DNA of 64,000 nt from Pseudomonadota bacterium (lineage in GTDB: Bacteria; Pseudomonadota; Alphaproteobacteria; Caulobacterales; Aquidulcibacteraceae): assembly GCA_020161405.1 (NCBI GenBank), contig JAIUOD010000005.1:62001-126000 (forward strand). Reading direction: 5' to 3'. Position numbers and translations under genes: made by a program. Below, one piece after another: positions 61,681 to 64,000 of the stretch (the first letter of the stretch is position 1; each line of letters begins with the position of its first letter). The notes under the pieces were generated by a model that saw nothing but the letters and a program-made list of their open reading frames with translations, searched no databases and was not told the DNA's origin.

Positions 61681-64000
61681 TTATGCATAATTAACTGCAT
61701 CTGATGCACTTGAATTTTCATTTAGTGAAAGACCGCGTTCAATGCCATCAATTAAAGCTTGAGGTGTAAATGGTTTTGCAATATGCATATCCGCACCTGC
61801 ATTAATCGCTTCTTCTACATGATGGCTCATGGCGTTCGCAGAAACGGCGATTATTGGGGTATATTTGCCTGAAATAGCTTCAAGTTCACGAATCTTTTGA
61901 ATAGCAGTTAGGCCATCCATAATTGGCATTTGTAAATCCATAAGGATAATATCAAAATTTTGAACCTTATATGTTTCTAATGCCTCTAGGCCGTTTTCAC
62001 ATAATGTAAGATTTACACCCATTGGCCTTAAAACCATATCAAGAACACGGCGATTTGTTGCATTATCATCAACGCCTAAAATACGTAATTCATCGCTATT
62101 TTCATCTTCAAAAACTTCAATTACGCCATCAGACTTTGTATCATTTTCAATATTTTCAACATAAATTGGCTTTGCGTCTGTATTTAATAATTTAGCTTTT
62201 GAAAAATCCTGATTGCAAACTTCACAATCATTGGCGCATTTTAATGGCAAAGATAAAATAAATGACGAGCCTTTACCCAATTCTGATTGAACTTCGATAT
62301 CGCCACCCATTAATTTGGCAAGTGCACGCGAAATTGATAGACCCAAGCCAGAACCGCCATGTTTACGTGTTATAGAACCATCTGCTTGTTCGAAACGTTC
62401 AAACAAACGGTAAACTACTTCTTCTGACATGCCTTCGCCAGTATCAGTAATTATAAATTCGTATTTATATTCGTTTTCACTTCCCTCAATCAAGGCTGAT
62501 TTTGCGACAAGAGAGACGGTTCCAGTTGAAGTAAATTTAATCGCATTTGATAATAAATTACCAATAATTTGACGTAATCTTGTTGGATCGCCTAAGAAAA
62601 TTTTATTTGAATTTTCATCAGATTCAATATTGAAAATCAAACCTTTTTCATCGGCTTTAACACCAAATAATGCGGTTACTGAATTTAATGCATCTTTTAG
62701 ATTAAATTCAATTTTTTCAACTTCAAGCCTTCCTGATTCAACCCGCGCAAGATCCAAAACATCATTAATAATATGACTTAAAGTTTCGCCTGAACTTTCG
62801 ATTAATTTCACCATTTCAGCTTGACTTTTGTCAAGTTGAGTTTTCGACAAAATCCCAGCAACCGCAATAACGCCATTTAATGGGGTTCTTATTTCATGGC
62901 TCATATTTGCCAAGAATTCTGATTTTACTCGGCTTGCTCTTTGGCTTTCATGCAATGCATTGGCAAGTTCGTGGCGACGCTGCACTTCATCAGTAATATC
63001 AGTTGTAATGCTTATTAAGCGCCCTTTTCCATTTTCGAGTGACCCTTCAATACCCATTGCAACGCGAACATTTAATTCTTCGCCATCTGAATGAACAATT
63101 CTATGTTCAGCATATTGGATTTCACCAGAGGCTTCGGCACGACCCATGGCACCAAACACAATATGCGTATCGCGGCGACCAAGACAACGCATAACTTTAT
63201 CTTCTAAACGGTTTGGATCATCATCTTGGGCAAAATCAAAAATATCAAGTGCGCCATAGCCACGAATAGCACCATTTTCTAAATCATGCTCCAGAACTAC
63301 TGAACGGCCATTTATTAGTGCAAGGTTTAATAATTCTTTTGCACTTTCAAGTGAATCTAATGCTTTTGCTGCATGGGTTTGATCCACAACAATTCCATCA
63401 AAGCCAATAGTTTTTCCATCATTATCTAATATTGGGGCACCATGAGAAAATACGTGTTTTAACTCGCCATCACGACCTCTAATTTTAAAGCCAAATTCAA
63501 AGGATGTTCCATTTTGGCGTGCAAATTTTAGATTTTTTATATAATTATCACGATCTGCTTCATATATACGTTCTAGAAATTCTTCATTTGAAGGTGGTGC
63601 CTTAGCTTCATCAAAGCCAAATGCTGAATAAGCGCCAGGAGACCAATATTTTGCACCTTTAAATAGCCATGAAAAACGGCCAACTTTTGCAAGGCGTTCA
63701 ACATTTTGACCAGTGATTTTTTCTTTTTCTTGCTCATAAAGTAAGTCTTGCAATCTTGAAGTTTTATCAAGCATTTCTTTGCGAATATCCAAACCGCGCC
63801 TACGATCACGATATGAAAGCAAAGATAGGGCAAGCATTAACATGGAAAACAAAACTGGGGCGATAAAAGAAGCTATATCTATATATGATTTGCCATCTAT
63901 AATTACGTGTGCAAAAATCAAAAAAACTGATGATATTGTAGCCGCAAGCGACAATTTCATCGAATTTGAATTTTGATAGATTTGAAGCGCAAGATTACCA
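61681..64000 (-). CDS. Hybrid sensor histidine kinase, paralogue, N-terminus beyond right edge
   Basis: The reading frame is open to the window edge, so the ATG at 63960 is not necessarily the start; the paralogue has about 160 more N-terminal residues with membrane helices. From 63960 the protein has 759 residues: two hydrophobic helices (about 5-21, 28-49), two PAS-like units (about 90-200, 205-325), HisKA with His355 (NMSHEIRTPLNGVIAVAGIL), HATPase and a receiver with Asp in IILMDLQMPIMDGL. The kinase and receiver cores are nearly the same as in the neighbour, so this is a tandem duplication. A Cys-rich linker (CANDCEVC) lies between kinase and receiver. Confidence 0.9.
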   Translation of the reverse strand, partial: GNLALQIYQNSNSMKLSLAATISSVFLIFAHVIIDGKSYIDIASFIAPVLFSMLMLALSLLSYRDRRRGLDIRKEMLDKTSRLQDLLYEQEKEKITGQNVERLAKVGRFSWLFKGAKYWSPGAYSAFGFDEAKAPPSNEEFLERIYEADRDNYIKNLKFARQNGTSFEFGFKIRGRDGELKHVFSHGAPILDNDGKTIGFDGIVVDQTHAAKALDSLESAKELLNLALINGRSVVLEHDLENGAIRGYGALDIFDFAQDDDPNRLEDKVMRCLGRRDTHIVFGAMGRAEASGEIQYAEHRIVHSDGEELNVRVAMGIEGSLENGKGRLISITTDITDEVQRRHELANALHESQRASRVKSEFLANMSHEIRTPLNGVIAVAGILSKTQLDKSQAEMVKLIESSGETLSHIINDVLDLARVESGRLEVEKIEFNLKDALNSVTALFGVKADEKGLIFNIESDENSNKIFLGDPTRLRQIIGNLLSNAIKFTSTGTVSLVAKSALIEGSENEYKYEFIITDTGEGMSEEVVYRLFERFEQADGSITRKHGGSGLGLSISRALAKLMGGDIEVQSELGKGSSFILSLPLKCANDCEVCNQDFSKAKLLNTDAKPIYVENIENDTKSDGVIEVFEDENSDELRILGVDDNATNRRVLDMVLRPMGVNLTLCENGLEALETYKVQNFDIILMDLQMPIMDGLTAIQKIRELEAISGKYTPIIAVSANAMSHHVEEAINAGADMHIAKPFTPQALIDGIERGLSLNENSSASDAVNYA

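Noticed and set aside
61681..63960. ATG at 63960 as the true start of the second hybrid kinase
   Set aside because: The frame has no stop before the window edge, and the paralogue has more membrane helices upstream, so the gene is treated as partial.

Overview
The window comes from an AT-rich alphaproteobacterium. The evidence is the purC-purS and purQ/purL arrangement next to an F1-ATPase zeta inhibitor (DUF1476), a DUF3126 gene, a tolQRAB-pal-cpoB-tilS-ftsH-folP block, RcnB and FixJ-type proteins, and a LexA box of the alphaproteobacterial direct-repeat type (GTTC-N7-GTTC) at 176-190. I cannot name the genus.

Region 1 (1 to about 14,031) is accessory DNA and is visibly more AT-rich than the rest. 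It holds the start of an imuA-like SOS gene, a 1265-residue membrane-linked P-loop ATPase resembling YobI, a small XRE repressor, a zinc-ribbon/RDD membrane protein followed by a superinfection-immunity-like protein, a Tn3-type serine recombinase, a Gabija-like pair (OLD/TOPRIM nuclease plus UvrD-like helicase), a long non-coding tract with tandem repeats and palindromes, an HUH replication protein, an AlpA-like excisionase and a P4-type tyrosine integrase. The integrase faces a 15-bp tRNA-Ser-like 3' tail, the probable right attachment end. It reads as an integrated element carrying anti-phage genes.

Region 2 (about 14.1-28.8 kb) is an envelope and stress cluster. It holds a DUF4398/OmpA lipoprotein pair, a 1347-residue CheB-CheR-PAS-histidine kinase-REC-REC-LuxR protein, a DUF883/ElaB-like membrane protein, a Dps-like protein lacking two ferroxidase histidines, RcnB, SYLF, a zinc alcohol dehydrogenase, a YflT-like stress protein, a GT4/GH130 pair, CsbD and a mannose-6-phosphate isomerase. 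Four intergenic sites share a 19-bp motif, CTAGGT-N3-TTCCGA-N2-CT. The spacing to the start codon is the same (83 nt) at two of them. The LuxR/FixJ output domain of the giant kinase is a candidate to bind it. I consider this putative regulon the most novel signal in the window.

Region 3 (28.8-41.4 kb and on) is mostly housekeeping: S1/P1 nuclease, tadA, a GNAT acetyltransferase, ogt, corA, purD, mutT, argJ, secA, DUF3126, then the Tol-Pal envelope operon running into cpoB, tilS, ftsH, folP and thiD (39.4-49.2 kb). A large palindromic interspersed repeat lies between mutT and purD.

Region 4 (49.2-58.5 kb) holds a PEGA lipoprotein, a nucleotidyltransferase-like protein, purQ and purL with a YbaY-like lipoprotein gene inserted between them by overlapping codons, a polysaccharide deacetylase, two small cysteine-rich lipoproteins, the DUF1476 gene, purC, purS and a YfbK-type von Willebrand A protein. 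Region 5 (58.5-64.0 kb) holds two paralogous hybrid sensor kinases in tandem; the second runs off the right edge. No rRNA gene, complete tRNA gene or CRISPR array was seen.
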